A stretch of 64,000 bases of DNA from Raphanus sativus (GCF_000801105.2 NC_079519.1:29363288-29427287), one strand, 5' to 3'; positions 12,575 through 24,331 are shown, counted from the first letter of the stretch. Made by a program: numbers and translations. The notes: generated from the sequence alone by a model not told the origin.

Positions 12575-12930
12575 TTTTTTTCAATCTAGATATATTATTA
12601 TAAAGGGACTGAAGTCCATGAAAACTTTATACAAAAAGCCCAAAGATTAGGAGACCAACCAAACAACACAAGAAAACATACAAACGGCAAGGCCCAAACA
12701 AAGGCCCAAGTTTTTCAAACACCCAAAGAGATCGAAACACTCTATCAGATCGGACGCGTCACTGCCACGTGCCATCACACACGTCTAAGCTGAAGCACAA
12801 ACGGAACACGTGTCTAACCTCGTCAATCGAGTTACACGCGTCACACATCCCCGCATCGTTACCGTCGAGAGTCTCCACTGAAAAACGCCGCTCTTCGTTA
12901 CACCAGGACACCGAAGCTTTCGGTGTCCCG
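12575..12930 (-). mobile_element. 5'-truncated LINE insertion with 16-bp TSD
   Basis: The perfect direct repeat GAAGACTCACGATATT at 12559-12574 and 12931-12946 brackets 356 bp that end, on the minus strand, in an A8 tail. The region is markedly GC-richer than its surroundings. On the minus strand the 3' portion reads '...gggctttttgtataaagttttcatgg...', like LINE 3' UTRs, and one frame upstream has a Cys-rich stretch compatible with a zf-RVT domain. The extreme 5' end carries the palindrome GGACACCGAA-AGC-TTCGGTGTCC. The insertion structure is read directly; LINE rather than another poly(A) retroposon is inference. Confidence 0.75.
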
Positions 12931-12946
12931 GAAGACTCACGATATT

Positions 12947-14284
12947 AAGCATAAAAACACTAATATTATAAGAACGGAATAATCAAAGCGCCTTTGTGCC
13001 TTTCTCTTGACCGCTATTGCTAACTATTTTACTCACATAAGAAGACTGTTTCTTTTCTCTGCTAATATTCATGGAGTTCACTACCCCACGCGTCTGTCAC
13101 GCCATTAATGATTTTTCGATTGTTATATCGTTTTGTAATCGTGCGAAATATATCTTGGCTTTTGTAATCTTTATGTATTTCATCGTTGCGTCAGCATGAC
13201 ACCCTTCATATGTGATATCTCACCATTAATAAGATTAATACTAGCTAGTGATATGTAATATTCTAACAAAGAAAATATTTCGAACGCAGAACAGACATTT
13301 CATGAGAGAACCACACATTGAACTCTTTTTTTTTTTTTGAGAAAGAACACACATTGATAATCCAGCATTTGCATTTGTTCAAGATTTTTTTTGCTTAATA
13401 ATCCATTCGCTCTCATATTTATATCATTTTTGGTGGTTATGTTAATATTTTTAGTTTAACAAGTCACGATTAATTCGTATTAAAATTAAATATGTTTAGT
13501 TTGTTCTGAAAACGGCTAAGCTTATTTTTAAATGAATATGTTGTTAGCATGTTGTGATTATGTGTGTTAAAAAAACTAGTTATTTCCTATTTCATAATAT
13601 ACTATGACACATTCTAATATTATTATTTTCTTTTATCAAAGAGAACTCTTTCTAGATTGTATTATATTCCGAGCTTATTTGAACTCCATGAAAAGAAAAG
13701 TACTTGCGACTCGTGAGCTCTCGTACTTCCGAGAAACGGCGTTAAATTGTGTAAATGTTAAAAGTTGTTTATCGTAAACAAATTAACAAAACCTAAGGAT
13801 TCTGTTGATTTAGGTCAGATATCAATTTTAAATTGTGATCACGTGGATATACACTTATTACTTACAGTCCATTTGAATATCCGAAAAAAGTTTTGAGAAT
13901 AAGATATGTATCTTTAGTAAACTTGGATTCAATCCTTTTGATCCAAGAGAAACCCAAAGAATTTGAAAAGAGAAAAAAAAAAGCCAAAGAAACTTTTCCT
14001 TTAGAAATAGAGAAAACAAAATAATTGTTGGAAGATTTCTTTGAAAATTTGTCAAGAGAGTCGAGATGATGATTTGAGGTTTGAAGAAAAGAATGAGTCG
14101 CTGACACTCATCCGACTATCTGTGCCAAACAAAGTATCCACTCATATTTGCCGTGTGGGTCCTTCTTTTTGACTACTTGTCGTTTTCCCTCACCTACTTT
14201 TAAATTTCTTACATGTTCATATTGCACAGCCATCAGTACGTTTTCCTCGTCTATAATATTGTGTTTATTTATTTTTCGTTGTCG

Positions 14285-14286
<2 letters not shown>
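12947..14286. other. Intergenic, no gene seen
   Basis: AT-rich. The minus-strand frames at 13858-14107 have no recognisable domain. A short T-rich microinsertion at 13322-13347 is listed separately. Confidence 0.4.
13312..13357. repeat. Tail-only insertion, 10-bp TSD
   Basis: CACACATTGA at 13312-13321 and 13348-13357 flanks 26 bp dominated by a T13-14 run followed by gagaaagaa. Confidence 0.6.

Positions 14287-14315
<29 letters not shown>
14287..14315. repeat. (AT)n microsatellite
   Basis: About 14 uninterrupted AT units, immediately left of the copia insertion. A shorter related AT tract sits at the equivalent place in the second copy of the host repeat (near 18030). Confidence 0.9.
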
Positions 14316-14320
<5 letters not shown>

Positions 14321-14334
14321 ATGATTGTATTTAT

Positions 14335-14589
14335 TAAAGTTGCCTAAGGATCGAATGGTGTGAATATGAAAGCTTGTTAATAAAACAGTTTCTTCGTTTT
14401 ATTAAACTCTTAACTTCTTGAGATCATCTTACATTATAGATCTCTCTATATATAGGGTCTTAGCTTAACCTATTACAAAGTGATCTAGAAACTTAACATA
14501 AATCTAAATCAAGTTTTTCTTTTTTAGTTATTCAAACTTCCTTTTATGAATAACTTGTTTCCTAAGCTATCTTTGAAGCTTATCCAACA
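14335..14589 (-). repeat. 3' LTR of copia element
   Basis: On the minus strand it starts TGTTGGATAAGC and ends GGCAACTTTA. Compared with the other LTR it has one extra G (near 14360), one extra CT (near 14445) and two single-base differences, about 0.8% divergence. Confidence 0.95.
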
Positions 14590-14610
14590 TTCTCCCTTCT
14601 AAGCTTCAAG

Positions 14611-17214
14611 TCATCTTTCCTTAAGTCTTGAATTTGAATCAGCTCCTCTCATCTCTTTGAACTTGATTCTTACTAAAGCTTTAGTTAGAATGTCCGCTTT
14701 CTGCTTTTCTCCAGGAACATGTTCCACATCAATCTCGTCTTGCTCTACTCGTTCGCGAATGAAATGGAACCTCTTGTGAATGTGCTTGCTCCTACGGTGA
14801 AACACGGGATTCTTGGCTAATGATATAGCTGACTTGTTGTCCACTCGTATCATCGTCTTCTTTCATCTCTTTTCCTGTAGTCTCACTTATCAAATCTTGT
14901 ATCCAGACCGCCTGCTTTGCTGCTTCCGTTGCCGCCATATATTTGCTTCACACGAGCTTAAAGACACAGTGTCTTGCTTCTGCGAGCACCAAGTGATTGG
15001 TGTTTCTCCTAGACAAAACAAGTGACCTGTCGTACTTCTTCCATCGTCTGGATCCGTGTTGTGACTACTGTCACTATATCCCACGAGATTCATTGATCCA
15101 CCTTGCTCGTAAGATAATCCGTACCCGACTGTTCCCTTTAAGTACCTTAGCACTTGCTTCAGTGCGTTGCCGTGAGACGTTCTTGGTGAGTGCATATATC
15201 TACTCAAGATGCCCACTGCGTAACACATGTCTGGTCTTAAATGCATAAGATATCTGAGACAGCCAATTCTTCTTCGATAAAGTGTAGCATCTATCTCAGG
15301 TTCGTCGAGGCCTTTTGAGAGTTGCAGACCGAAACTCCATGGGTATACATGTCGAGTTGCAGTCGTCCATTGCAGCTTCCTCCAATACTCTCCTCGCATA
15401 CGCTTCTTGATTGATCATGATGGACTTTGAGCTTTGTCTTACTTCCAATCCGAGGTAGTATGTTAGAAGATCTAAATCAGACATCTCAAAGTTCTTCGAC
15501 ATGTTCTTCTTAAACTCTGAGATTTCCTTTGCAGAGTCTCCGGTAATGAACAAGTCGTCAACGTAGATAGCCACGATAAGAAGCTTTCCTTTATCATCCT
15601 TTCGATAGACCGAATTTTCTTTAGAACACCTCTTGAAGCCAAGTTGCTTCAAAGTTCGATCAAGCTTTATGTTCCAAGCTCGTGGAGCTTGTTTCAATCC
15701 ATACAAGGCCTTGGAGAGTTTGAAAACCTTATGCTCTTCTCCCTTCTTTTCAAACCCTTCAGGCTGTGACACATAAACTTCTTCGTGTAACTCACCATGT
15801 AAGAATGCTGTCTTGACGTCTAGATGATGAATCTCCCATTGTTCGCAGCAGCTAACCCAATCAGGAGTCTTATGGTCTCTAATCGAGCCACTGGTGCAAA
15901 CACTTCATCAAAGTCGATACCATGTTCTTGTACGTAACCTTTAGCTACGAGTCTCGCTTTGAACTTGTTGATAGATCCATCAGCGTTTCTTTTGATCTTG
16001 AAGATCCACTTGAGACCGATGATCTTTGCTCCAGATGGCTTGTCTGTTAGCGTCCATGTCTTGTTTATGTTGATCGAATGGATCTCGTCTTCACATGCCT
16101 TCGTCCATCTTTTATCTCCCTTTGCTTCTTGGAAATTCTTTGGCTCATCATTGATAACATGAATCAACAGCTCACAATCTATCTCAGCAAGTAAAATGTA
16201 GTCATCTAGGTAACTAGGTTTACTTGTTTGACGAGTTGAGCGTCGTACTTCCTGTGTTGAGCTTTGATCAACTTCTTCTTCTTCGTTGTGTGTTACATCT
16301 GATTCTGCGTGTGTAACACCTGTTTCGTCTTCTTGCTGCTCTGTTTCTGCATTCGCGGTTTCTTCTTGTTGTGTGCTGGCTATAAACGGACCATTCCCTT
16401 CGTTTACAGTCAATCCCCACGTCATCCGGAACATACCAGAGTCGTCTTGTCCTTCCTTAGTAGCTCCCTTCCAATTCCAACAAGTCTTCTCGTCAAAAAT
16501 TACGTCCCGACTTACGACTATCCTTTTGAAGGTAGGATTATAAAGTCGATAAGCTTTCGTGCCTGGTTCGATTCCGAGATGAACAAGAGCTTGAGAACGA
16601 TCATCAAGTTTCCTTAGATGAACTGAATCTACTTTCGCGTGAGCAACACATCCAAAGACTCTTATGTGACCTACGTTAGGCTTTCCTCCCTTCAAGCTTT
16701 CGTATGGAGTTTTATTCTTCAATGCTCTAGTAGGAACACGATTGATCACATATGTTGCGTGTCGCACGGCTTCTCCCACATGTAGTTCGGTACCTTCATA
16801 GCTTTCATCATGCTTCGAGTCATCTCCATTAAAGTACGATTCCTTCTCTCCACAACTCCATTCTGTTGTGGAGTATATGGTGCTGTTAAATGGCGTTTGA
16901 TGCCATGTTTGTTGCAGAAGTCTTGGAAATCCTTTGACGTGAACTCTCCTCCTCTGTCCGTACGGAGTGTTCCGATTGTCTTGTTTGCTTCCCTCTCAAC
17001 AAGGGCTTTAAAATTCTTGAATCTATCAAAGGCTTCACTCTTTTCTCTCAACAAAATAGACCACATATATCTCGTACAATCATCAACTATGACGAAGATA
17101 TAGTTGTTGTGACCTTGTGTTGCCGGTGATATGGGACCGCACAGATCCGCGTGTAACAGCTCGAGAGCAACCGAAGCTCTGTATGCAGTTGCTGCAGGAA
17201 AGCTGTGACGCGTC
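14611..17214 (-). pseudogene. copia pol: integrase, RT, RNase H (broken)
   Basis: The polyprotein runs in minus-strand order. Integrase core (17214 to about 16700) has HADLCGP, DDCTRY, TDRGGEF and [13 protein letters not shown], carrying the D, D and E catalytic positions. The RT begins with [20 protein letters not shown] (near 15900), continues with [12 protein letters not shown] and has the catalytic YVDDLF (near 15570). RNase H includes RVDNKSAISLAKNPVFH and HVPGEKQKADILTKAL (14611-14853). Frames break at about 15815 (small deletion after AANNG), about 15345 (one-base insertion after PMEF), near 14945 and near 14855. The element is therefore non-autonomous today although its LTRs are young. 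Confidence 0.92.
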
Positions 17215-17557
17215 CATTGCAGCTTCCTCCAATACTCTCCTCGCATACGCTTCTTGATTGATCATGATGGACTTTGAGCTTTGTCTTACTTTCAATCCGA
17301 GGTAGTATGTTAGAAGACCTAAATCAGACATCTCAAAGTTCTTCGACATGTTCTTCTTAAACTCTGAGATTTCCTTTGCAGAGTCTCCGGTAATGAACAA
17401 GTCGTCAACGTAGATAGCCACGATAAGAAGCTTTCCTTTATCATCCTTTCGATAGACCGAATTTTCTTTAGAACACCTCTTGAAGCCGAGTTGCTTCAAA
17501 GTTCGATCAAGCTTTATGTTCCAAGCTCGTGGAGCTTGTTTCAATCCATACAAGGCC
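17211..17557 (-). repeat. Displaced 347-bp copy of RT segment
   Basis: It matches 15364-15710 over its full 347 bp with about three substitutions. It encodes the RT segment from [17 protein letters not shown] through [16 protein letters not shown] to [10 protein letters not shown]. It is inserted in direct orientation between the gag start and the integrase, replacing several hundred codons of gag-protease. The integrase-side junction shares GACG with the donor flank, so template switching during reverse transcription is a likely cause (inference). Confidence 0.92.
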
Positions 17558-17609
17558 AAACTTGTATTTGGTAGAGCTTCATCTCTGTTAGAGCTTTTGT
17601 ATCAGCCAT
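17541..17609 (-). pseudogene. gag start, cut to 17 codons
   Basis: MADTKALTEMKLYQIQV is a gag-like beginning just after the primer site. After codon 17 the sequence switches abruptly to RT-derived DNA and stops at codon 23. The rest of gag and the protease are absent from the element. Confidence 0.6.
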
Positions 17610-17649
17610 GGATACAGCTTCTCGATTTCACAATCACACAAAAACCTAA

Positions 17650-17661
17650 GCTCTGATACCA
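17650..17661 (-). promoter_or_regulatory. tRNA-iMet primer-binding site
   Basis: Minus-strand TGGTATCAGAGC lies two bases inside the 5' LTR. It is the complement of the 3' end of plant initiator tRNA-Met and is typical of copia elements. It fixes the element's orientation. Confidence 0.92.
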
Positions 17662-17663
17662 AA

Positions 17664-17915
17664 TAAAGTCGCCTAAGGATCGAATGTGTGAATATGAAAG
17701 CTTGTTAATAAAACAGTTTCTTCGTTTTATTAAACTCTTAACTTCTTGAGATCATCTTACATTATAGATCTCTATATATAGGGTCTTAGCTTAACCTATT
17801 ACAAAGTGATCTAGAAACTTAACATAAATCTAAATCAAGTTTTTCCTTTTTAGTTATTCAAACTTCCTTTTATGAATAACTTGTTTCCTAAGCTATCTTT
17901 GAAGCTTATCCAACA
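17664..17915 (-). repeat. 5' LTR of copia element
   Basis: Partner of 14335-14589 in direct orientation. Minus-strand promoter elements would lie here: TATATATAGAG at about 17770 is a plausible TATA region. Confidence 0.95.
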
Positions 17916-17920
17916 TTTAT

Positions 17921-18140
17921 GACTTTGAAAAATATGTAAATTTTATTTGATTGTTATACGTTTTGATTCGAATATAAAATTTGAATATCTATTACTTCGT
18001 CTTTATTTTTGTTGTCGGCATATAAATATATATATATATACTGTTTATGATTGTATTTATGACTGAAAAATATCTGTAATTTTGATTCGATTGTTATATA
18101 TTTTAGTTCAAATTTAAAATTTGAATATCTGTAACTCGAC
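17921..18140. repeat. Host tandem repeat split by the copia element
   Basis: The flanks 14250-14334 and 17916-18000 join into one copy of a ~170-bp unit whose second copy is intact at about 18001-18140. Shared words are 'ttgttgtcg.cata', 'atgattgtatttatgact', 'tttgattgttata' and 'aaaatttgaatatct'. The intact copy has a single TTTAT where the disrupted copy has two, so it is an internal empty-site control. Confidence 0.8.
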
Positions 18141-18636
18141 GAAGTAAAAAATGCAAATAGTAGTATGCAATATCTGTAAAAAACAAAAAAATCACAAATA
18201 CTAATATTTTTAGAAACGGATATACGATTCAATTTGTTATATACATATAGATACATATATACATATATTTAAAGAATTTTATATATAACTTATATAAATA
18301 TTATATTTTATATATGTTTTACAATATTTTTGTTTTTTAATTTTTATTTTAGTCATTAGAATTTTAAGTAAAGATTTTATTCTAAGAAAATATTATTATT
18401 TATATTATTTTGGATTTATATTATTTTAAAATTATTTATCTTATTTGTATGGATCGAAACGTGGTTAAAATCTAAAATTTCCGGATATCCAGAATACCGA
18501 AAATCTAATTAGCTACGGATATAATTTGATTGCATAATTGATTATTTTGACAAAACGAATTGGATCACGAATATTTTAAATATCTCGAATATTTGATATG
18601 TGTCCACCACTAATTGTATTTGTGTACATAGCAAAA

Positions 18637-18678
18637 TAACATGCGTATTTTTTTTTGCTAAGGTAACATACGTATTTT
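18637..18678. repeat. Tail-only insertion, 15-bp TSD (1 mismatch)
   Basis: TAACATGCGTATTTT at 18637-18651 and TAACATACGTATTTT at 18664-18678 flank 12 bp: T5 then gctaagg. Confidence 0.7.
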
Positions 18679-18871
18679 GGAGCAATGGTTATAAAACATG
18701 TGCATGAATCTCATTTTTCGTTATCATTTTGTACTCGTACGTCCGAAAAATGTACACTTGCATTGCATTCCAGTAAACAGGAAAATGTGGTTCCATTTTC
18801 AGAAAATATTAGTTGATCCAACTTCACAACTATATATCACCTTGACGTGATTTTGTTAATGTATCAGTTTC

Positions 18872-18926
18872 AACTTTAGCATTGTCAAAGTTTATTTTTA
18901 TAGCAAAAAAAAAACTTTAGCATTGT
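18872..18926. repeat. Tail-only insertion, 14-bp TSD
   Basis: AACTTTAGCATTGT at 18872-18885 and 18913-18926 flanks 27 bp ending 'tatagc' plus A8. Confidence 0.85.
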
Positions 18927-19361
18927 TTATATTTGACATATAGATTTTATCCCATTTTGATTAGTTAAGCGGATTTTTTTGGCTCTCAATGCTGAGTCTA
19001 GAGATGTTAGTTTTTTCTTCTTGGCCATGTTCCGGAACCTAATGAAAAAAGTTGATTCTGGAATGCAATTTAGAGGTTTTTTTCGTAAGCTGATTTTGTC
19101 CCACTAAATTGGCCATGTTCCGGACCTTATAAAAATGTTGAAAAAAGAAACTGAGTTTTAACAAAAAAAGAAAACTATTTTGCACGTGTCCAGAAGTGAT
19201 GGTTTATAGATGGGATCGACCAGACCGTTAGAAAGAAATCTGTGGACGACTGACAGAGATTTCTCAGATCTAGTTTAGGGTGTCACACGATGGTTCATGT
19301 CTGTGTCGTATTCTAGTATTTAAAAGCTAATTTAGGTATTGAATCGAATTGCATTGCATGT

Positions 19362-19749
19362 ATTTTTTTTTGTCATCGACTTGTACAGATTCATTGTAGA
19401 CTCTTTAAATCAAACTGGTAACTCTACATCCATGTGTATAACGAATGACGTTTGTTTCCTATCACAACGTGCTAAGATAGATGCATTCAAATTCTGCATA
19501 CATGGAACATGGACGATCTCTGAGCTGTTAAAGTTTTTTTGCATGGATCTTTATATCTGTCAAATAAGTTGCAAAAGTAGATCATTCTTCTAGTTTCGAC
19601 ACATCTTCACCAATTGAGAACAATCTGTTGCAAACGTGACTCGAAACTGACGCAAATTCTGCATACATTTCATTGCCCAAAATAATGCCTCCACTTCAGA
19701 GTGAAGAATAATGCTTCCACTTCCGCATACAATCGGTTGACACATTTGA
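19362..19749 (-). mobile_element. LINE RNase H fragment with poly(A) and TSD
   Basis: On the minus strand the region translates, with two or three frame breaks, to an RNase H tail. It includes HSEVEALFWAMKCMQNLRQF, then TDCSQLVKM, then VPCMQNLNASILARCDRKQ and FVIHMDVELPV. An A9 tail follows (plus-strand T-run at 19363-19371). ATTGCATGT at 19353-19361 and 19750-19758 is the candidate target duplication. It is a 5'-truncated dead LINE of about 390 bp. The duplication is short but sits exactly at the tail and at the 5' break. Confidence 0.75.
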
Positions 19750-22042
19750 ATTGCATGTCAAATGCAGAATAAATGTTGTCTATTTATAATGCAGAAAATA
19801 TCGTATTTACTTGTCATTTAACATTTTAGTTGCAGAAAAAGCATTGTGAAAAAACAACAGTAATTTGCATGTAGATTAATGATACTGTTAAATTATTAGT
19901 CTGCATAAACAAAAACAAAATGGGTTGGGATGTTTGCAGATGACCAATGCATGTAAGTTTTGTTTATAATAATTTACTTATAAACAATATCACTTTATTA
20001 ATTCATTTAATTTAATTCAAAACCAAAAAAAAATTTCAAATATAAAATTTAGTACCTTTAAACTGTTGTGTAATATTTTATTTTTAGAAAAATATTTATT
20101 AAAATTATATAGAAAACATATACTTTATCTATTATCTTCCATATATATATATATAACAAATTATATATACTCAGTTTGCATATTCACATTTTATATAATT
20201 TCTTTGCAATAAGTAGTACATGTTATTTTGTTCTAAAATGTATTTTTCTAGTATATGCAATAAATAGTCTTGCATATAGTTTCTAAGAAACAAAAAATAT
20301 TTTTAAATTAATTATGGTTCAGTAAATTATTAAAAACTTAATCACCTATATTCCAAAATATAAGATGTTTTAGGTGAATGCAAAAATATTTAAAAAGTTA
20401 CTTTTACTTAAAAGATATCACATAAAATATAAATTAAAATAAATCAAGTCAATTGTAAAAATACACTATAAATATATTTGATTACACCGTTTTTAGTAAA
20501 GTAAAAAGTTACCTAAAATTTAATTATATTTTAAATCATTAAATTTGTTTTAAACATTTTTTATTTTTAAAACAGAAAACTTATACTAAAATTAACTAAA
20601 TCTTATACTCAATAATATTAAATAAAAATATATTTGTGTTAGGCAAATATATTATGACACATACATATGCTTTTTATATTTAATTATAAATTTGTTTTTT
20701 TTTGTTTTAGATATTAGTATAACTTACATCATTCTAACTTTTTCATCATTTGATTGAAGAATATAATTCGACAAATTAGTCTCATCAGTTATATCCAAGG
20801 ATCGAAATTGCACTACGCGTAACTCATGCGCTTGATCCAGATCTAGTGTTTAATTTACTAATCGGAAATCAAGCGGAAATTAAATGAAATTTTTTCCAGT
20901 TATTTACTGATCTAGTCTCTCATAGTCACATTTTCGAGCAAGTGGCACTGCATTGTAAGTTTTGTTTAGTTTTTAATTAATGAATACAATGTTCATTTTC
21001 TATATTTTTTTCTGCAATGTTCAGATCTTAAATGTCACGTTTTTCTCTTTTGTTTTCATGATTTCCGAGATTTTATGTGATTTTTGTTGGTTTTTCTTTA
21101 CATATAGTCGATCTATAACTTAAATCATGATCATATTTGATTTTTCAAGTTTTTTCCTTCAACGAGTAGACTCGCCCATTGTGATCTTTACGCCATGGTA
21201 ACCTGCCGATCACCATTTAACCGGACGAAACTTAGCCGGTCGAGCCGAGGGCGTTTTCAAACAGAACTTGTATCTATATTTGTTTTGCATAATTTTTTCT
21301 TATCTGTATTTGTTCTTCTTGGTTAATTAATAGTTTTGTTTCTATCCAAAATGAAGACTAAACAAGTGGGTTTATAGAATAAATATATAAAGAAAGAAGC
21401 TAGTTTATTCGACTCTGGATTATCTTTTAACCTATCGGTTAATGACATCTTTTTGGCGGGTTGACTCGGATGGGCATAAGCAAGTTGATCAAATTGGTTT
21501 CGACACTTTCTTGCTTACAAATAAAGAATAATAATTTGATTTGCTTGATAGAGTCGTACTAGTCGCATGGATCTGACCTAACTATCTATGTATTAATTTC
21601 AACCTCTGAAGTCTTATTTACTAGAAAATCAATGTTAATACATTGTGTCGCAGAGAGAAACCATGAATCATTATTAATTAATTAATACTTCTTCAGTTTT
21701 ATTTTAATTGTTATTTAGATTAGTGAATATATATTAAAACAAAATAATTTTGTATATTTTAAATAAAAAATCATTACCAATACATTTAATCACATTTTAA
21801 CTAATTAAAAATAGAAAAACATATAATTTATAAAAGTAATAAATCTTGCATTAAATTTATGAAATGGAAATTTAACTTTATACCAACATTAAAATGAACC
21901 AGAGAGAGTATTATTCTTATCAAATGAAACATAAATTTAACTTTATAATAACATTAAAATGAACGAGAGAGAGAGTATTATTCTTCAGATTTTTTTCCGG
22001 ATACGAAAATTATGAATACTAACTATATAAATTATTGGTTTT

Positions 22043-22078
22043 AAATGATTTTTGTTTGTTACAAAAAATGATTTTTGT
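22043..22078. repeat. Microinsertion, 13-bp direct repeat
   Basis: AAATGATTTTTGT at 22043-22055 and 22066-22078 flanks 10 bp, ttgttacaaa. Low-complexity target, weaker case. Confidence 0.55.
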
Positions 22079-22165
22079 GTTTGACGTCAAACATGGACTG
22101 ATATAAGCGAGTGTTCTTCTGTGAAAACTTCTACATCACATCTAATAGCGTTGGTGTAACACGGT

Positions 22166-22204
22166 TCAAAACATTATTATTTTTTACTGATCAAAACATT
22201 ATTA
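22166..22204. repeat. Tail-only insertion, 14-bp TSD
   Basis: TCAAAACATTATTA at 22166-22179 and 22191-22204 flanks 11 bp: T6 then actga. Confidence 0.75.
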
Positions 22205-23710
22205 CCAACAATCTGGGACGCATCTAGAAAAGTTTTTAATCGGGGGCAACATATCAAAACCAACATAAAAACATTTTTCGATCGAAGCAGTTTTACATTT
22301 TTATTCAATAATTAATGATATCTGATAAATTTAACTTATGTTACTAAAGAAAAAATAAAATTCAGTAGGGGCACGTGACCCCATACCTTTGTGCTTTCAT
22401 CCGCCCCTGCCAACAATTAATATTTGAATTTAGTAACGTAGTTAAAATAGATCGGATATATATGCGAATATTGTGCACCTGATTTGTTAAATGCAATGGA
22501 ATATCTATGTGCTACACTGCCACAGCCCGGCTCAATTCATCGGTAGGATAACGATGAGCAGGTAAAGTTATACCATTCCATTTTAAAATTTAATAACAAA
22601 ACCTACTTTAAATTTATGTGGCTCTCGCATCAAATAAATAATAAAAATACTAAATAATAATAATACTGAATATTGGAATTAAGAAAATGACTGTGAACAA
22701 AAAAATCAATTAAGAAGAGGCAAAACTATGAATTGTAATTAATAAAATGCAACAATTGATTGACTTATCACAATTATAAGAAGAATAAAGTATTTATGGA
22801 ATTTAGAAAAAGCTACTTCAAAAGAATATGGACCGTTTGGTATAAAGAGATTAGGAAAAAAGTCACAAACACAATAGGTCCAGGAACTGTGACATGACAC
22901 ACAGATCAAAACTTGGCATCGAACATCGATCGTCATCATAATATTCCATTTTAGTCTCAATCTCAAACCACAGGAACAAATCTTATTTATACCACTTGAT
23001 ACGTTTCAAAATGATCCATGTTTTAGGAAAAAAATATTTCTAAAAGATCTATATTTTACATTTTTAATTTATGTAATAATGACAAATTTAAATTTCAAAA
23101 ACATTAATTGTATTTACTAAATTTTGATTGATTAGGAAATAACTAAACACAAAAAATAATTCATTTATTGTCAAATTTTTATGTACTATATTAATAATTG
23201 TATTTCTAAAATATACATTATTTTGAAATAGAGAGAATATTATTTTATGCCCAAAAAATCTCACTGGATTTGAAATAAATCTTGAATTAATTTTCTTAAA
23301 TGGAAATCTATAATCTTTGTAGTGATGAATTGTACTTTTATTATGTAAGTATCATTATTTAATTAGTACAAACTAAAACATTATTGTTTGTTATTTTCTG
23401 GTGTTTATAATATGTTAACATCTGTATTAATTCTAAAATAGTATATTATATTTTAATTTTATAATTTCAGCTATGAAGTTCTGTTAAAAATCATGTTTTC
23501 ATAATTTCATATTCAAGTTTTTTTCTTCTAAACAACACCATCTCTAGATTTTACTGCTGTGTTTCAATCACAACACAAAAATTAATATTTTCTAAACATA
23601 ATTACTAGTATTAATTCAACTACAACGTATTCTAATGCATTATCTAGAATTAAGCATTGAAAAATATGATGATTTAATAACTAGGATTGTGTTTGGTAGT
23701 TAATTTATAC

Positions 23711-23944
23711 CCCTTCCGTTTAAAATATACGACAATTTTTCTTTTATTTTTAACTAGATGATCTTTTAAACTTCTAGTGTAAAATTTATTAATAATTTAT
23801 GTTATATGATCAGTGATAGAAGGATATTTAATCTTTATTATTGATTAATAATGTTTCGTTTAAAAAATAAAATAAAATTAATGTTTAAAAAAAACATTTA
23901 TGTGTTAACTTCCAAACGTCTTCGTATATTAAAAATGGAGGGAG
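23711..23944. mobile_element. Stowaway-type MITE
   Basis: 234 bp with inverted ends CCCCTTCCGTTTAAAATATA and TATATTAAAAATGGAGGGAG, flanked by TA (23709-23710 and 23945-23946). Non-coding. Confidence 0.8.
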
Positions 23945-24162
23945 TAGTCTAATCCATGGTTGATTAACACTTTTTTGTTAAACTTAATTGATCCAAACCT
24001 TTACAAGTTTTCTATTTCCGATCACTTAGTAAACTATCGGTTGTAGAATTTTGATGTCAACCAATCTTAGGTTACAAATGTCTGAGTATCATCTATCTTT
24101 TGGCATCTTGCATAATACGTCCAAAACACCTATCTAATCTCAAATTAAATATTTATTTAATT

Positions 24163-24198
24163 AAATTAAGAGGATTTTTTTGATCAAATTAAGAGGAT
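24163..24198. repeat. Tail-only insertion, 13-bp TSD
   Basis: AAATTAAGAGGAT at 24163-24175 and 24186-24198 flanks 10 bp: T6 then gatc. Read on the minus strand it is gatcAAAAAA, close to the 3' end of the SINE at 7759. Confidence 0.75.
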
Positions 24199-24277
24199 AG
24201 TTATCGCTTTTTATAATAATCAAGCAGTAATGAAACAAGGGAAACTGTTTTTAGAATAATACAAAAATCAGGGTTTT

Positions 24278-24331
24278 GGAAAGCTCTATTATAATTTTTT
24301 TTTGACAAAGGGCTTAGGAAAGCTCTATTAT
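24278..24331. repeat. Tail-only insertion, 15-bp TSD
   Basis: GGAAAGCTCTATTAT at 24278-24292 and 24317-24331 flanks 24 bp consisting of AA, T9 and gacaaagggctta. Confidence 0.85.

Larger units (their letters stand above)
14335..17915 (-). mobile_element. Young, rearranged Ty1/copia LTR element
   Basis: A complete 3.58-kb insertion flanked by the 5-bp duplication TTTAT (14330-14334 and 17916-17920). Two LTRs (255 and 252 bp) differ by only two substitutions and two small indels. On the minus strand the order is 5' LTR, initiator-Met primer site, 17-codon gag remnant, displaced RT fragment, integrase, RT, RNase H, 3' LTR. Most of gag and all of protease are missing, and the pol frame is broken several times. 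The element therefore must have been mobilised in trans, or was damaged after insertion. An undamaged copy of the target repeat 110 bp away confirms the empty site. Confidence 0.95.
18141..19352. other. AT-rich intergenic, TE debris
   Basis: No gene is seen. The 18200-18612 part contains gatatcc-rich DNA and ends GTGTCCACCACTA, like a degenerate hAT-type end. Around 19020 and 19108 the word 'ggccatgttccgga' is repeated. Two microinsertions (18652, 18886) are listed separately. Confidence 0.35.
19759..23710. other. Long AT-rich intergenic, no gene
   Basis: No coding pattern on either strand. Diverged MITE-like stretches are visible: 20340-20500 ('ccaaaatataagatgtttta'), 21680-21990 with an internal duplicated 'aacattaaaatgaac.agagagagtatt' end, and 22990-23240 ('gtttcaaaatgatccatg' to 'tattttgaaatagagagaat'). 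Boundaries are not firm. Confidence 0.35.
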
